From Bacillota bacterium (GTDB taxonomy: Bacteria > Bacillota > Clostridia > Tissierellales > Tissierellaceae): a stretch of DNA of 64,000 bases. Positions 7,941 through 16,499 of the stretch are shown here, one piece after another. The DNA lies in contig JAEWGC010000039.1 of the NCBI GenBank assembly GCA_023388495.1, positions 1 to 64,000 on the forward strand. Reading direction: 5' to 3'. Position 1 is the stretch's first letter. Each line of letters begins with the position of its first letter. A program made the position numbers and the translations under genes. The notes under the pieces were generated by a model that was not told the origin of the DNA, made no database searches, and saw only the letters and a list, made by a program, of their open reading frames with translations.

Positions 7941-8684
7941 ATGAATAGAGATACTGTTATTTTAATTATCAATCGTTATAGAAAGTATTTTATAGCATTA
8001 CTAATGATTTTGATAGTTGTAATAGCATTAGTACCAACTAAGGCTAATAAAAATGTGATGAATATTATAAGAATTAAGCCCTTGGATAATAAAACTATAG
8101 TAATTGATCCAGGACACGGAGGCATAGATGGTGGCACCAGTGTTGGTGATATCCTTGAAAAAGATATTAACCTAATAATCGGATTAAAACTTAAAGAAAA
8201 ACTAATAAAGAAAGGTGCAACAGTAATAATGACCAGGGAAATTGACGATTCACTTGATGATCATATTATAAACAATGGAAGTCGTCATCGTGAAGATTTA
8301 AATGCAAGGGTAAAGATAGTTAATGACAGTAACGCAGATATATTAATAAGTGTTCATGTAAACTATATAAAAAATTCAAATAAAATAGGAGCTATAGCAT
8401 TTTATCATACAAATGGCGAAAAAGGAAAATACCTTGCAGAGCATATGCAAGGATATTTAAATGATATTTCAACATATAAGAAAATGGATATTACAGTAAA
8501 ACACAGTGCGACTTCAGGTAATTATTATATATTAGGGAATACCTCAGCACCTGGAATAATTGTTGAAATAGGATTCCTTTCAAATCAGATTGATAGAGGG
8601 CTTCTACTAGATGCTGAACATCAAAATGAAATTATAGAACAAATTACAAAAGGCATTATATCCTACTTTAATGATGAAGGTTAA
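7941..8684 (+). CDS. cwlD: N-acetylmuramoyl-L-alanine amidase, CwlD-like
   Basis: CwlD removes stem peptides so that muramic-delta-lactam can form in the spore cortex. The protein has one N-terminal membrane segment (about residues 15-32) and then an Amidase_3 domain: V-I-D-P-G-H-G-G-I-D-G-G, the second metal ligand in L-E-K-D-I-N, S-V-H-V-N, and catalytic Glu in G-I-I-V-E-I-G-F-L-S-N. Length of 247 residues is right for CwlD. It stands alone between terminators. It marks the host as a likely spore former. Another membrane-anchored amidase is possible but less likely. Confidence 0.88.
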   Translation: MNRDTVILIINRYRKYFIALLMILIVVIALVPTKANKNVMNIIRIKPLDNKTIVIDPGHGGIDGGTSVGDILEKDINLIIGLKLKEKLIKKGATVIMTREIDDSLDDHIINNGSRHREDLNARVKIVNDSNADILISVHVNYIKNSNKIGAIAFYHTNGEKGKYLAEHMQGYLNDISTYKKMDITVKHSATSGNYYILGNTSAPGIIVEIGFLSNQIDRGLLLDAEHQNEIIEQITKGIISYFNDEG

Positions 8685-8710
8685 TCACATAATATAAGTT
8701 TTGTTCCTGG

Positions 8711-8736
8711 AACTCTTTCATAGAGTTCTTTTTCAT
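8711..8736 (+). terminator. Terminator after cwlD
   Basis: GAACTCT (about 8712-8718) and AGAGTTC (8724-8730) with a 5-base loop, then T5. Confidence 0.75.
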
Positions 8737-8801
8737 CTTTATGCACATAATAGCTAAAAGGGAATAAATTAATAATATATGCTAAACAAGGAGGTTTTTA
8801 T

Positions 8802-9143
8802 ATGGGCAGAATCAGGCGAATATTCCCAGCTGGAAATACGTCTCAAGGATTTCTATCGTTACACAGTAATATAATATCTGAGGATAGAAACAAATTATAT
8901 ATATTTAAGGGTATGCCAGGAGGAGGGAAATCCTCCATGATGAAAGATATAGCACAAAAAATGATAAATAAAGGATATAGCATTGAATACCATCATTGTC
9001 CTTCGGATCCAGATTCAGTAGATGCTATAGTTATAGAAGAATTAAAAATATGTTTACTGGATGGAACTCCACCACATGGTGGTGTTTCTAAAAACAAATG
9101 CTACAACCCATATAACCACTTACTTTGTTTAATTGATAAGTAA
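8802..9143 (+). pseudogene. 5' fragment of a PRK06851-type P-loop ATPase gene
   Basis: The first 95 or so codons match a clostridial ATPase family of about 360 residues: G-R-I-R-R-I-F-P-A-G-N-T-S start, Walker A G-M-P-G-G-G-K-S-S, H-H-C-P-S-D-P-D, and L-L-D-G-T-P-P-H. After that point the sequence stops resembling the family and terminates within 21 codons. The break falls close to a short palindrome (CCACCA-CA-TGGTGG, about 9067-9082). The rest of the gene is not in the window. This is where chromosome gives way to the conjugative element, so insertion or a linked deletion is the likely cause. Confidence 0.7.
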
Positions 9144-9162
9144 TTATTTTACTTATCTTTTT
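9135..9162 (+). terminator. Terminator after the truncated ATPase gene
   Basis: GATAAGTAA (9135-9143), loop TTATT, TTACTTATC (9149-9157), then T6. The upstream arm overlaps the stop codon. Confidence 0.75.
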
Positions 9163-9431
9163 TAATTGGAAATTTAGTTTGTAATTATAGAAGCAGGATT
9201 AGCAAATAGTTACTTAGCAACTCTTAATTAAGTAGTAATAAAATGACTTGAATCCAATATGGATAAAGTATATAATAAGTAGCAATAAAGCTAGAGGAGA
9301 TAAGTGATAAAGACTATTTATCTTGTTATTTTAAAATATGTATTGAAAAACAAGGGATTTTAAAATTAAAGATAAAAATACAATTGACCTATTCTACTAT
9401 TATGAATAATAGTAAAAAGGAGGGTTGGTAA
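9163..9431 (+). promoter_or_regulatory. Left-end region of the element with promoter for the first gene
   Basis: A 269-base stretch without a gene. A promoter is visible at 9384-9412: TTGACC, 17-base spacer, TAATAG. It lies 20 bases before the start of the 183-aa membrane protein. No direct repeat matching the region near 63210-63280 was found, so the exact element end is not defined. Confidence 0.5.
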
Positions 9432-9983
9432 ATGCTTTTTCTATCACTGATGATGGCATCACTATCATTGATTCAGTTAATATATCTATTTTATACTCAA
9501 AGTAAATTGAAGCAAGTTTCTCTAAAAAATAGAGATAATATTGCTAGTGTTGCAAGGGAAATAAAGGATAAATATTCAAAGATCAATATAAAAATATCCA
9601 TAGTATTATTCATTTTAGTATCTATATTTAATATTTATAGTGTTTTAGGAGGGAATGAGATGAAGAAGGAGTTTATAGTAAATATAAGTGAACACTTTAA
9701 TCTGTTTAAGAAGGAAGAAATTAAGCCATTAGATGAGAGAATTGCATTAATTGAGGATGTTATATTTCCTAGTACTGGAGGTGGATTAGGTGTACAAGTG
9801 ATACTAATTGAAAAAAGGGTTAAAGAGATAGAAGATAAATTATTTATGATCCAAGAATCTATTAATGAGGATGCTATTAGATTAAAAGAATTGTCGGAGA
9901 TAAAAAGTGAGTTAGAGAATATAAAAAGGGTATTGAGAACTACGGGTAATAGAGCAAAATATATGAATACCACACAAAGATAG
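9432..9983 (+). CDS. Membrane protein with coiled-coil C-terminus (183 aa), unknown
   Basis: I do not recognise a family. Two hydrophobic segments (about residues 2-22 and 53-73) are separated by a basic loop, so both ends may be on the same side. Residues 80-170 are charged and heptad-like (E-K-R-V-K-E-I-E-D-K-L), consistent with a coiled coil. The gene has its own promoter and a strong AGGAGGG site. It is the first gene of the element, upstream of parA, and lacks the acidic tail seen on later proteins. Confidence 0.6.
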   Translation: MLFLSLMMASLSLIQLIYLFYTQSKLKQVSLKNRDNIASVAREIKDKYSKINIKISIVLFILVSIFNIYSVLGGNEMKKEFIVNISEHFNLFKKEEIKPLDERIALIEDVIFPSTGGGLGVQVILIEKRVKEIEDKLFMIQESINEDAIRLKELSEIKSELENIKRVLRTTGNRAKYMNTTQR

Positions 9984-10033
9984 ATATGAGTATATTGATT
10001 CAATTTATTACTGTTAAATAAGATATGTTTACT

Positions 10034-10071
10034 AAGCCTATGATTTGAAAAATTCAGATTAAGGCTTTTCT
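10034..10071 (+). terminator. Terminator between the membrane protein gene and parA
   Basis: AAGCCT (10034-10039) and AGGCTT (10062-10067) flank a secondary pairing (GATTTGAA with TTCAGATT), then TTTC. Confidence 0.55.
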
Positions 10072-10110
10072 ATATTTATTAGAATGAAAATGATTGAAGG
10101 AGGTTTTCAA

Positions 10111-10911
10111 ATGTCAAAAATAACTGCAATAGTAAACCAAAAGGGCGGAGTTGGAAAAACAACTACTGCCCTTAATTTATCTTATGCATTATCAGAAGAA
10201 GGAAAAAGGGTACTATTAATAGATTTTGATCCACAGGCAAGTTTAACTTTAGCTCTTGGACATGATGGAGAAAATAAAACCAATATACAAACAATGATGC
10301 TTAGGGAAATAGAAGAAAAAGATATTGAGAAAGTCTATTCAATAACTGTCAAAGATAATTTGGAACTTATACCCAGTACGATAGATTTAGCAAGATTAGA
10401 AGCGTCATTAGTAGGGGTAATAAGCAGAGAGACAATTTTAAGAGACATAATTGAAAAGATAGAAGATAGATATGATTACATTATTATAGACTGTTCGCCC
10501 AGCCTTGGATACCTTACAGTTAATGCATTAACTGCTTCAGATAGTTTGATAATTCCAGTAACATTGGAATATTTAAGTGCTAGAGGACTACAATTATTAG
10601 TAGATAGCATTAGGAAAACTATAAGGAAGTTAAACCCCAGCCTTTCCATAGATGGAATCCTTCTTACTATGGTCAATGATAGAACAAATCTAGCGAGGTC
10701 AATGCTTAAGATTATAAATGACAGTGTACATTTTATAGAAAATCAAACAGGGCTGAAAACCAAGATATTTGATGCAATGATACCTATATCAGTCAAAGCA
10801 GGAGAGGCAATCGCGAAGAAGCAAAGCATAATAGAATATGCTCCAAAAAATAATGTAGCAATAAAGTACAAGGAATTTGCTTTAGAATGGGAGGGAATTA
10901 TCAATGGCTAA
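10111..10911 (+). CDS. parA: ParA/Soj-type partition ATPase
   Basis: Deviant Walker A P-loop ATPase that positions DNA with its ParB partner. K-G-G-V-G-K-T-T-T is near residue 11-19, Walker A' D-F-D-P-Q-A follows, and Walker B is Y-I-I-I-D-C-S-P. The start is set at ATG 10111, directly after GAAGGAGGTTTTCAA; the ATG at 10084 lies before that site. Its last 8 bases overlap the start of parB, so translation is coupled. Carrying parAB suggests the element has a stable extrachromosomal or replicating phase. Confidence 0.93.
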   Translation: MSKITAIVNQKGGVGKTTTALNLSYALSEEGKRVLLIDFDPQASLTLALGHDGENKTNIQTMMLREIEEKDIEKVYSITVKDNLELIPSTIDLARLEASLVGVISRETILRDIIEKIEDRYDYIIIDCSPSLGYLTVNALTASDSLIIPVTLEYLSARGLQLLVDSIRKTIRKLNPSLSIDGILLTMVNDRTNLARSMLKIINDSVHFIENQTGLKTKIFDAMIPISVKAGEAIAKKQSIIEYAPKNNVAIKYKEFALEWEGIING

Positions 10912-11950
10912 GTTTGAGTTGGAAAATGTAGCAAGCTTCTTTCTAACAGAAGATGATAATCAGAAACAAGGAACTACAGAGGTTGAATTATCTCAGTTAG
11001 TTCCTTTTAAGAACCATCCATTTAAGTTATATGATGGCGAAAGATTAAATGATATGGTTGAAAGTATAAAGGAGCATGGAGTAATAACTCCGCTTATAGT
11101 CAGGCCATTAGAAGATGATAAATATGAAATATTATCAGGACATAATAGAGCTAATGCTGGAAAAATTGTTGGATTAGAAAAAGTGCCAGTGGTAATTAAA
11201 GAAGGTTTAACAGATGAAGAAGCCATGCTAATAGTTACAGAAACTAACTTAATACAGAGATCCTTTTCAGAACTAAGCCATTCAGAAAAAGCTAGAATAC
11301 TAACAGAAAGACATAATGCAATTAAGGAACAGGGGAGAAGAATTGATTTAGGTAAGAATTTATCACTAGAAAAACAGAGGAAAATCAACTTAATAAATGA
11401 AATTGAAAACCTGTCAAACACTGATGGTTTACATCAGAACTCTGATTTTGGCCAATTTGGCCAAAATGAAAATACTAGAGAAAAAGTAGCAAATAAATAC
11501 GATTTATCCCCTAGAAATGTAGCGAGATATTTAAGGATTGATACCTTAATAGCTGAATTAAAATATAGGTTGGATATTGGTGAAATACCTTTTATGGCAG
11601 GAGTAGATTTATCCTTCTTGAAAGAAGATGAGCAAGAGATGGTGGAATCCATACTAGATGATTTTGGATTTAAAGTAGACTTAAGAAAATCAGATGTATT
11701 AAAAACGTTATCAAAAGGACGAAACTTTAATTATAATAAAGCCCATGAAATTCTTTCAGGAAAATATTTTGACAAACCAAAGGCATCAAATAAAAAGCCT
11801 AAGTTTTCATCAAAATTCACTAAGAATATAATTGAAAAATATGTTACAGAGGAACGCAGTCTAAGAGAGGTTGAAAAGATTGCAGAGGAGCTTCTTGAGA
11901 AACATTTTTCACAGGGGTATGAAGAAGATGAAGGAATGGAGTTAGTATAA
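10904..11950 (+). CDS. parB: ParB/Spo0J-type partition protein
   Basis: A ParB-type nuclease/CTPase fold at the N-terminus: H-P-F-K-L-Y-D-G-E-R-L, then V-I-T-P-L-I-V-R-P, E-I-L-S-G-H-N-R (about residues 75-82) and E-T-N-L-I-Q-R-S. A helix-turn-helix follows (K-V-A-N-K-Y-D-L-S-P-R-N-V-A-R-Y-L-R). The central linker is Asn/Gln-rich. It overlaps parA by 8 bases. The C-terminus is acidic and ends Y-E-E-D-E-G-M-E-L-V, a variant of the tail shared with several later proteins. Confidence 0.9.
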   Translation: MAKFELENVASFFLTEDDNQKQGTTEVELSQLVPFKNHPFKLYDGERLNDMVESIKEHGVITPLIVRPLEDDKYEILSGHNRANAGKIVGLEKVPVVIKEGLTDEEAMLIVTETNLIQRSFSELSHSEKARILTERHNAIKEQGRRIDLGKNLSLEKQRKINLINEIENLSNTDGLHQNSDFGQFGQNENTREKVANKYDLSPRNVARYLRIDTLIAELKYRLDIGEIPFMAGVDLSFLKEDEQEMVESILDDFGFKVDLRKSDVLKTLSKGRNFNYNKAHEILSGKYFDKPKASNKKPKFSSKFTKNIIEKYVTEERSLREVEKIAEELLEKHFSQGYEEDEGMELV

Positions 11951-11998
11951 TAGATACTATCCTTTATCAGACTAATATTATATAATGGAGGTGAGAAA

Positions 11999-12487
11999 GT
12001 GAATTGGGGGGATTTTTTCATGGAACCAGTTGTCCAAGGGGTTATTATCACAGCTGCGGCTACTATTACTATTAGTATAGTAGGAGGAACTGTTGGAATT
12101 ATTAAAAACATTATTTTAAATAAAGAAGCTTATGAAGATCTAAACAGAAAACTTGATAATAAGATGGGAAGTTTAGACAATGGGTCATTAAGCAAACAAC
12201 ATGAAAATATGGAAAGAAACTTAACAAACACCATTACTGACAAAGCATCAAATATTTATTTCAAAGTAGATAGTATAGATAAACTAATGAGTAAAAATGA
12301 AGGTAGATATGAAAGTCTAAATTTTGACCAAAAAGAGATAAAAAACAATATAGATAAGCTTTTATTAGAATGGCAGAATTTATCAATAGAAAATAATAAT
12401 CTTAGGAGGGAAAACCATAGATTGCGTGATAAAATTTATTCACTACAGGATCAGATTGGTCTTGAGGATGAGTGGGAATTGGAATGA
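11999..12487 (+). CDS. Membrane-anchored coiled-coil protein with acidic tail (162 aa)
   Basis: Family not recognised. One N-terminal membrane segment (about residues 10-38), then a long polar helical region with heptads to the end. GTG start with AATGGAGGTGAG just upstream. It is a paralogue of the 296-aa protein at 31976-32866: both have an N-terminal membrane helix, then S-K-Q-H/S-R-Q-H, S-N-I-Y-x-K-V-D and E-G-R-Y-E-x-L-N-x-D-Q. The same AATGGAGGTGAG leader precedes that gene. The C-terminus is G-L-E-D-E-W-E-L-E, a clear copy of the shared acidic tail. Confidence 0.7.
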   Translation: MNWGDFFMEPVVQGVIITAAATITISIVGGTVGIIKNIILNKEAYEDLNRKLDNKMGSLDNGSLSKQHENMERNLTNTITDKASNIYFKVDSIDKLMSKNEGRYESLNFDQKEIKNNIDKLLLEWQNLSIENNNLRRENHRLRDKIYSLQDQIGLEDEWELE

Positions 12488-12502
12488 TAAAGGAGATGTT
12501 TT

Positions 12503-13273
12503 ATGTTTAATAAAGTTGAAGAATTGAAATCAAAATTAAATGATTATAGACCATTAACTAGTGAAGAGGTAAATAGATTAAGGGAAGAATTTTTAATCAA
12601 CTTTACCTATAATTCTAATGCTATAGAAGGTAATACACTGACACTTCAAGAAACTGCTTTGATATTAAAAGAGGGAATTACAATAGATAAAAAACCTTTA
12701 AGAGAACATCTAGAAGCTGTTGGGCATAAAGATGCTTTTTATTATATTGAGGAATTAGTAAAAGAAAAAATGGAGCTATCAGAAAAAGTAATCAAAGATA
12801 TTCATTCTTTAGTACTTATGGATAAACCGCAAGACAGAGGTAGGTATAGACGTATACCAGTTACTATTTTAGGAGCAGTACATGAACCAGCACAACCTTA
12901 TCTAGTACCAGGGTTAATGGAGCAATTAATTAATGAATATAGTCAGGAGATGAAAGAAAAACACATAATTGAAAAAGTATCTTTATTTCATCTAAAGTTT
13001 GAATCTATACATCCATTTATAGATGGAAATGGTAGGACAGGAAGACTTCTTTTAAATCTAGAGCTAATGAAGGAAGGCTATCCACCTATTAATATTAAGT
13101 TTAAAGATAGAAGAAAATATTATGATTGTTTTTCTGATTACCATCTTAAGAATAATGATCCTAGTATGCTCATTGATATGGTTACAGGATATGTTGAAGA
13201 AGAATTAGAAAAATATCTTTCAGTTTTAGAAGTAGCAAATAGCTTTAATAGTGATTGGGACTTAGAACAATAA
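12503..13273 (+). CDS. fic: Fic family protein (probable adenylyltransferase)
   Basis: Fic enzymes usually transfer AMP to a target protein. The catalytic motif H-P-F-I-D-G-N-G-R-T-G-R is at about residues 172-183. An inhibitory-helix motif S-N-A-I-E-G-N is present near residue 38 ([S/T]xxxE[G/N]), so this is a self-inhibited (class II) Fic. A flap segment R-I-P-V-T-I-L-G-A follows. The spacing from the upstream gene is 15 bases. It ends S-D-W-D-L-E-Q, a copy of the tail shared across this element. Fic proteins are known type IV secretion cargo in Bartonella (Bep effectors), so export with the DNA is a reasonable idea here. The target is unknown. Confidence 0.9.
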   Translation: MFNKVEELKSKLNDYRPLTSEEVNRLREEFLINFTYNSNAIEGNTLTLQETALILKEGITIDKKPLREHLEAVGHKDAFYYIEELVKEKMELSEKVIKDIHSLVLMDKPQDRGRYRRIPVTILGAVHEPAQPYLVPGLMEQLINEYSQEMKEKHIIEKVSLFHLKFESIHPFIDGNGRTGRLLLNLELMKEGYPPINIKFKDRRKYYDCFSDYHLKNNDPSMLIDMVTGYVEEELEKYLSVLEVANSFNSDWDLEQ

Positions 13274-13285
13274 AATCCTTTTTCC

Positions 13286-13321
13286 AAGAGTAGATAGAAA
13301 ATAAACTATCTACTCTTTTTA
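13286..13321 (+). terminator. Strong terminator after fic
   Basis: AAGAGTAGATAG (13286-13297) and CTATCTACTCTT (13306-13317), then T-rich tail. It would end the parA-parB-coiled coil-fic unit. Confidence 0.85.
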
Positions 13322-13353
13322 TATAATAAAATATTTTAAAAGGAGGAATTAGA

Positions 13354-13920
13354 GTGGAAAACTTATTAAACAAGGGAGATGTTGTGAAAACTTCTCTTAC
13401 GGATTCTACATTGGTATTAAAAGTTGAGGGTGATAAAGCGTTACTATTTACTGGGAACCAATTTGTAGTAGCTCATGGGGTACAGAAAGAAAATGATCAT
13501 GTATTTTGGCTCCAAGGAGATTATTATGATGAATTACCTAATAATATCTTTGAGAGGGATGTTCAAAAGGAAATACCAAAACAACATCAGGAACAAGGGA
13601 AAAACTTTAGTTATGAAAAGTTTTGTGAGTATGTAAGAAATAGAATGTCTATGATTTATAAAGATCATAGAGGGCAATATGAAATTTTAGAGGATACTCA
13701 ACCTCTACAGGAGTTTGGACTTATTACAGAAGAGGAAACCCTTAGACATATTTATGATAATAATTTATTTGGGAAGATGGAAGAAATTATAGATAAAAAT
13801 TCTCTTTATATATCTGATAGTAAACTTTTTGAGGGCATTAGTGAAACAATCAAGAAATTATCTTCTTCAGAGTTAGAAACTAATCTAGAGGATGAAGAAG
13901 ATTGGGAATTAGAACCATAG
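13354..13920 (+). CDS. Unknown 188-aa protein with acidic tail
   Basis: No family recognised. GTG start after AAAGGAGGAATTAGA. Residues 1-65 look beta-rich (G-D-V-V-K-T-S-L, L-V-L-K-V-E-G-D-K-A-L-L-F) and could form a small barrel. Residues 85-145 look helical and hold an aromatic-rich patch (Y-E-K-F-C-E-Y-V). Soluble, no membrane segment. It is flanked by terminators on both sides, so it may be expressed separately. It ends E-D-E-E-D-W-E-L-E-P, the most typical form of the shared tail. Confidence 0.65.
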   Translation: MENLLNKGDVVKTSLTDSTLVLKVEGDKALLFTGNQFVVAHGVQKENDHVFWLQGDYYDELPNNIFERDVQKEIPKQHQEQGKNFSYEKFCEYVRNRMSMIYKDHRGQYEILEDTQPLQEFGLITEEETLRHIYDNNLFGKMEEIIDKNSLYISDSKLFEGISETIKKLSSSELETNLEDEEDWELEP

Positions 13921-13922
13921 TT

Positions 13923-13958
13923 AAAACTAGCAATAGAAGTATCTATAGCTAGTTTTTT
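13923..13958 (+). terminator. First of two terminators after the 188-aa gene
   Basis: AAAACTAGC (13923-13931) and GCTAGTTTT (13948-13956), continuing into T residues. Confidence 0.75.
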
Positions 13959-13979
13959 AAATTCTATAAATATATAAAA

Positions 13980-14020
13980 GGGAAGTATAAAAGGAAAGCA
14001 TTTTAATACTTCCCTTTTTC
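13980..14020 (+). terminator. Second terminator before the primase-like gene
   Basis: GGGAAGTAT (13980-13988) and ATACTTCCC (14006-14014) followed by T5. Confidence 0.75.
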
Positions 14021-14047
14021 TATTTAGAAAACAGGGGGGAGGATATT

Positions 14048-15028
14048 ATGGCATTTAGAAGATTTACAGATGACGAAGTTAATAAAGCTAATAATGTCAG
14101 CATAGTAGATTACATAAATGGTTTAAGTTTAGATACTAAAAGAGCAGGAAGAACAATTAAAGTAGAAGGTTATGGAGGGTTATATATTGATCCATCAAAG
14201 AATAGATGGAATTGCTTTTCTAAAGGCAAAGGTGGTGGACCAATTCAATTAGTTATGTTTTTAGAAAATAAGACTTGGGTAGAATCAGTAAAGACATTAT
14301 TAGGAAACAGTTATGAAAGTAGTCTAGCACAGAACAAATATAGGGATATTGAAAAAGAAAATAATAAAGAATTTATATTGCCTAAGAAAAACAATACATT
14401 TAGTCATGTAATAGCATACTTGATAAAGACTAGAGGTATAGACAAGGAGATTGTATATAACTGTATTCAGAATAAAACACTCTATGAAGATGAAAAAAGA
14501 AACTGTGTATTTGTTGGTTATGATGAAGAAGGAATACCACGATATGCAGGTCTAAGGGGAACGAATACAAGTAGAGTATTCAAAGGAGAAGTAGAAAACA
14601 GTAATAAGGCTTTTTCTTTCAATATCCCAGGAAAGACTAATAAGCTTTATATATTTGAATCCCCAATAGAGCTTATGAGTTATTTGACACTTTTTCAAAG
14701 GAAGGCTATGTATGATAAAGGATTTAGTCATCACATGGTATCTTTAGGATGCCTAGCACCTGTAGCATTAGATAGATATCTTGAGAAAAATCCTAATGTT
14801 GATGAAATAAATATATGTCTTAATAATGATAAATGGGGAATAAAGGCGGCAAATAATATAAGACAAGAATATCAAGATCGGTACAGAGTAAATATAGAGT
14901 ACCCAGACGTAAAGGATTGGAATGAACTTCTTGTCCAAGTAAATAAAATGAATGAGGGTATTCAGAATGATATAAAAGAAGGAGAATTAGAAAATGAAGA
15001 AAGTGAGGATTATGAGCTAGAGACTTAG
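14048..15028 (+). CDS. DUF3991/Toprim domain protein (primase-like), acidic tail
   Basis: Proteins of this type occur in many Firmicutes conjugative elements and resemble DnaG-type primases. The N-terminal part has L-Y-I-D-P-S-K-N-R-W-N-C-F-S-K-G-K-G-G (about residues 42-60), which corresponds to the zinc-finger-like region of primases but lacks the full Cys set. The Toprim part has Y-I-F-E-S-P-I-E (Glu) and N-I-C-L-N-N-D-K-W-G (Asp in a D-x-D-like position). Primase would be useful for priming the second strand in the recipient. It ends N-E-E-S-E-D-Y-E-L-E-T, the shared tail with Tyr instead of Trp. Confidence 0.8.
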   Translation: MAFRRFTDDEVNKANNVSIVDYINGLSLDTKRAGRTIKVEGYGGLYIDPSKNRWNCFSKGKGGGPIQLVMFLENKTWVESVKTLLGNSYESSLAQNKYRDIEKENNKEFILPKKNNTFSHVIAYLIKTRGIDKEIVYNCIQNKTLYEDEKRNCVFVGYDEEGIPRYAGLRGTNTSRVFKGEVENSNKAFSFNIPGKTNKLYIFESPIELMSYLTLFQRKAMYDKGFSHHMVSLGCLAPVALDRYLEKNPNVDEINICLNNDKWGIKAANNIRQEYQDRYRVNIEYPDVKDWNELLVQVNKMNEGIQNDIKEGELENEESEDYELET

Positions 15029-15061
15029 CTCATTTTTACTATTAAAAGAAAGGATTAAGCC

Positions 15062-15775
15062 ATGGATATTAAAATTATAGAAAGAATACAAAAGCTTCTT
15101 GCTTTAAGCGAAAGTAGTAATGAGCATGAGGCACAAGTAGCAATGTTAAAAGCCCAGCAGCTCCTAGTTAAACATAAACTTACTCTTAGAGAAGTAAAGG
15201 AATTTAAGGTATATAATAGCCCTATAAAAGAGAGAAAATCAAAAGTAACATTTACTAAAGGGAAATGGAAGGCTAATCTAGCAAGGCTCATAGCTGAAAA
15301 TTTTGGTTGTTACCACTTCTTTAAAACTAGACGTACTCATACAATTACTTTTTTTGGAAGAGAAGAGGATGTTATAGTATGTAATATAGTTTTAGAATAT
15401 GCGGTTGATTGTATAGATAGTGTTGTAAAAAAATTAAGATATCAATATTTAAGAGATGGATATAGTACAAAGGGGCTTGAAAATGATTATGCCATGGGTT
15501 TTATAGATGGATTGGAAGAAAAATTTGAGGAGCAGAAAAGGGCTAATCAAGAATGGGGGCTTGTTCTCATGAAAGATAGTCAAGTTATAGATGCATATGA
15601 AGATCTTAGAAAGGGATTTAAAGGTTCAATAAATACAAATACATCTTTCAATGGATATACAGAAATATATGATAAGGGGTTTGAAGATGGAAGCCAATTT
15701 AGTATATCTGATAAAATTACAGAAGGTGAAGAGGAAGAAATTCTCTCAATAGCTTCAGGTGCTATAGGAAATTAA
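15062..15775 (+). CDS. DUF2786 domain protein (237 aa)
   Basis: N-terminal DUF2786 motif: I-I-E-R-I-Q-K-L-L-A-L-S-E-S-S-N-E-H-E-A-, then A-M-L-K-A-Q-Q-L-L. This family is frequent in phages and mobile elements and its function is unknown. The C-terminal part contains Y-A-M-G-F-I-D-G-L and a second K-G-F-E-D-G-S, a repeated glycine-turn pattern typical of DUF2786 proteins. It ends in an acidic run, G-E-E-E-E-I-L-S, but without the W-E-L-E motif. It is downstream of the primase-like gene by 33 bases. Confidence 0.8.
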   Translation: MDIKIIERIQKLLALSESSNEHEAQVAMLKAQQLLVKHKLTLREVKEFKVYNSPIKERKSKVTFTKGKWKANLARLIAENFGCYHFFKTRRTHTITFFGREEDVIVCNIVLEYAVDCIDSVVKKLRYQYLRDGYSTKGLENDYAMGFIDGLEEKFEEQKRANQEWGLVLMKDSQVIDAYEDLRKGFKGSINTNTSFNGYTEIYDKGFEDGSQFSISDKITEGEEEEILSIASGAIGN

Positions 15776-15857
15776 GATGCACACTATGTTATTTATGCGT
15801 CGTAGTTATTTGGAATTAAAATAAAAATAATGATCTTTGAAAACTGAATAATACGGT

Positions 15858-15910
15858 ATTGAAAAGTAAAAATATTTACCATATAATGCAAATAAGTTTA
15901 TGATATAATG
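15858..15910 (+). promoter_or_regulatory. Promoter of the cassette gene
   Basis: TTGAAA (15858-15863), 18-base spacer, TATAAT (15882-15887). A second TATAAT lies near 15903-15908. The left inverted-repeat arm overlaps the -35 box, so pairing or protein binding there could affect transcription. Confidence 0.55.
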
Positions 15911-16022
15911 TATACGTTGTAAATTTTATATGAGCAAGTTAAATATATATGAAATTATGAACTGAAGACTTTATTTTTATGGTGTTTAGCCTGTCATTTT
16001 GAGTACGCGGAGGTGTTTTACA

Positions 16023-16319
16023 ATAGATATAAAAATGATGCCGACGGAATCTATAGGAGATCTAATTTTGATCCTGTTAAATTCATTATTACTGCCACTA
16101 GGAATCTGGATTTTGTTTAAAGTCAATTATCTGGCTAATAAATGGTATGAGAAATCTAAAAAAATAGTAGTTGCTGATTATATATATGTAGTAAGGTTTT
16201 TCACTAAAACATATACAGGTGAAAATTGGAATAAATTTATATTTAAGATTAGTGGTATTATATGCATTCTAATAGGAATCATAAGTGTTGTATACTTAAT
16301 CATGTGCTTTATAACATAG
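16023..16319 (+). CDS. Small two-helix membrane protein (about 95-105 aa), unknown
   Basis: Two hydrophobic segments: about 20 residues rich in Leu/Ile near the start (L-I-L-I-L-L-N-S-L-L-L-P-L-G-I-W) and a second at the C-terminus (G-I-I-C-I-L-I-G-I-I-S-V-V-Y). The middle is basic and aromatic. The start is uncertain. A TTG at 15999 lies before the strong GGAGGTG at 16009-16015; an ATA at 16023 sits at the right distance after it, and the first ATG in frame is 16035. It is the only gene inside the inverted-repeat cassette. No family recognised. Confidence 0.55.
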   Translation: MDIKMMPTESIGDLILILLNSLLLPLGIWILFKVNYLANKWYEKSKKIVVADYIYVVRFFTKTYTGENWNKFIFKISGIICILIGIISVVYLIMCFIT

Positions 16320-16499
16320 ATTGATGTACAGCATTGATATTGAACGTCATAATTATTAAAATTAAATATTTAGTAAAAATACCGTATTATTCAGAAATGG
16401 ATTTTACGGTATTTTTATGTCGCATAACAAGAAATATATGTCGTACTATGAGGAAGGGGAGTATCTAGGATGAAGAAAAAATTTGGAAATGGAATAAAA

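Larger units (their letters stand above)
15843..16417. repeat. Short cassette bounded by a 17-bp perfect inverted repeat
   Basis: CTGAATAATACGGTATT (15843-15859) is matched exactly in reverse complement at 16378-16394. The right arm also pairs with a nearby third copy (TAAAAATACCGTA at 16374-16386 with TACGGTATTTTTA at 16405-16417). Between the arms is one small membrane-protein gene with its own promoter. This looks like a small inserted unit between the DUF2786 gene and the candidate oriT. Whether it is mobile is not known. Confidence 0.65.

Noticed and set aside
15828..15850. GATCTTTGAAAACTGAATAA as an rRNA-operon type leader.
   Set aside because: The string resembles sequences found near rRNA genes, but no rRNA or tRNA follows; it belongs to the inverted-repeat cassette and its promoter.
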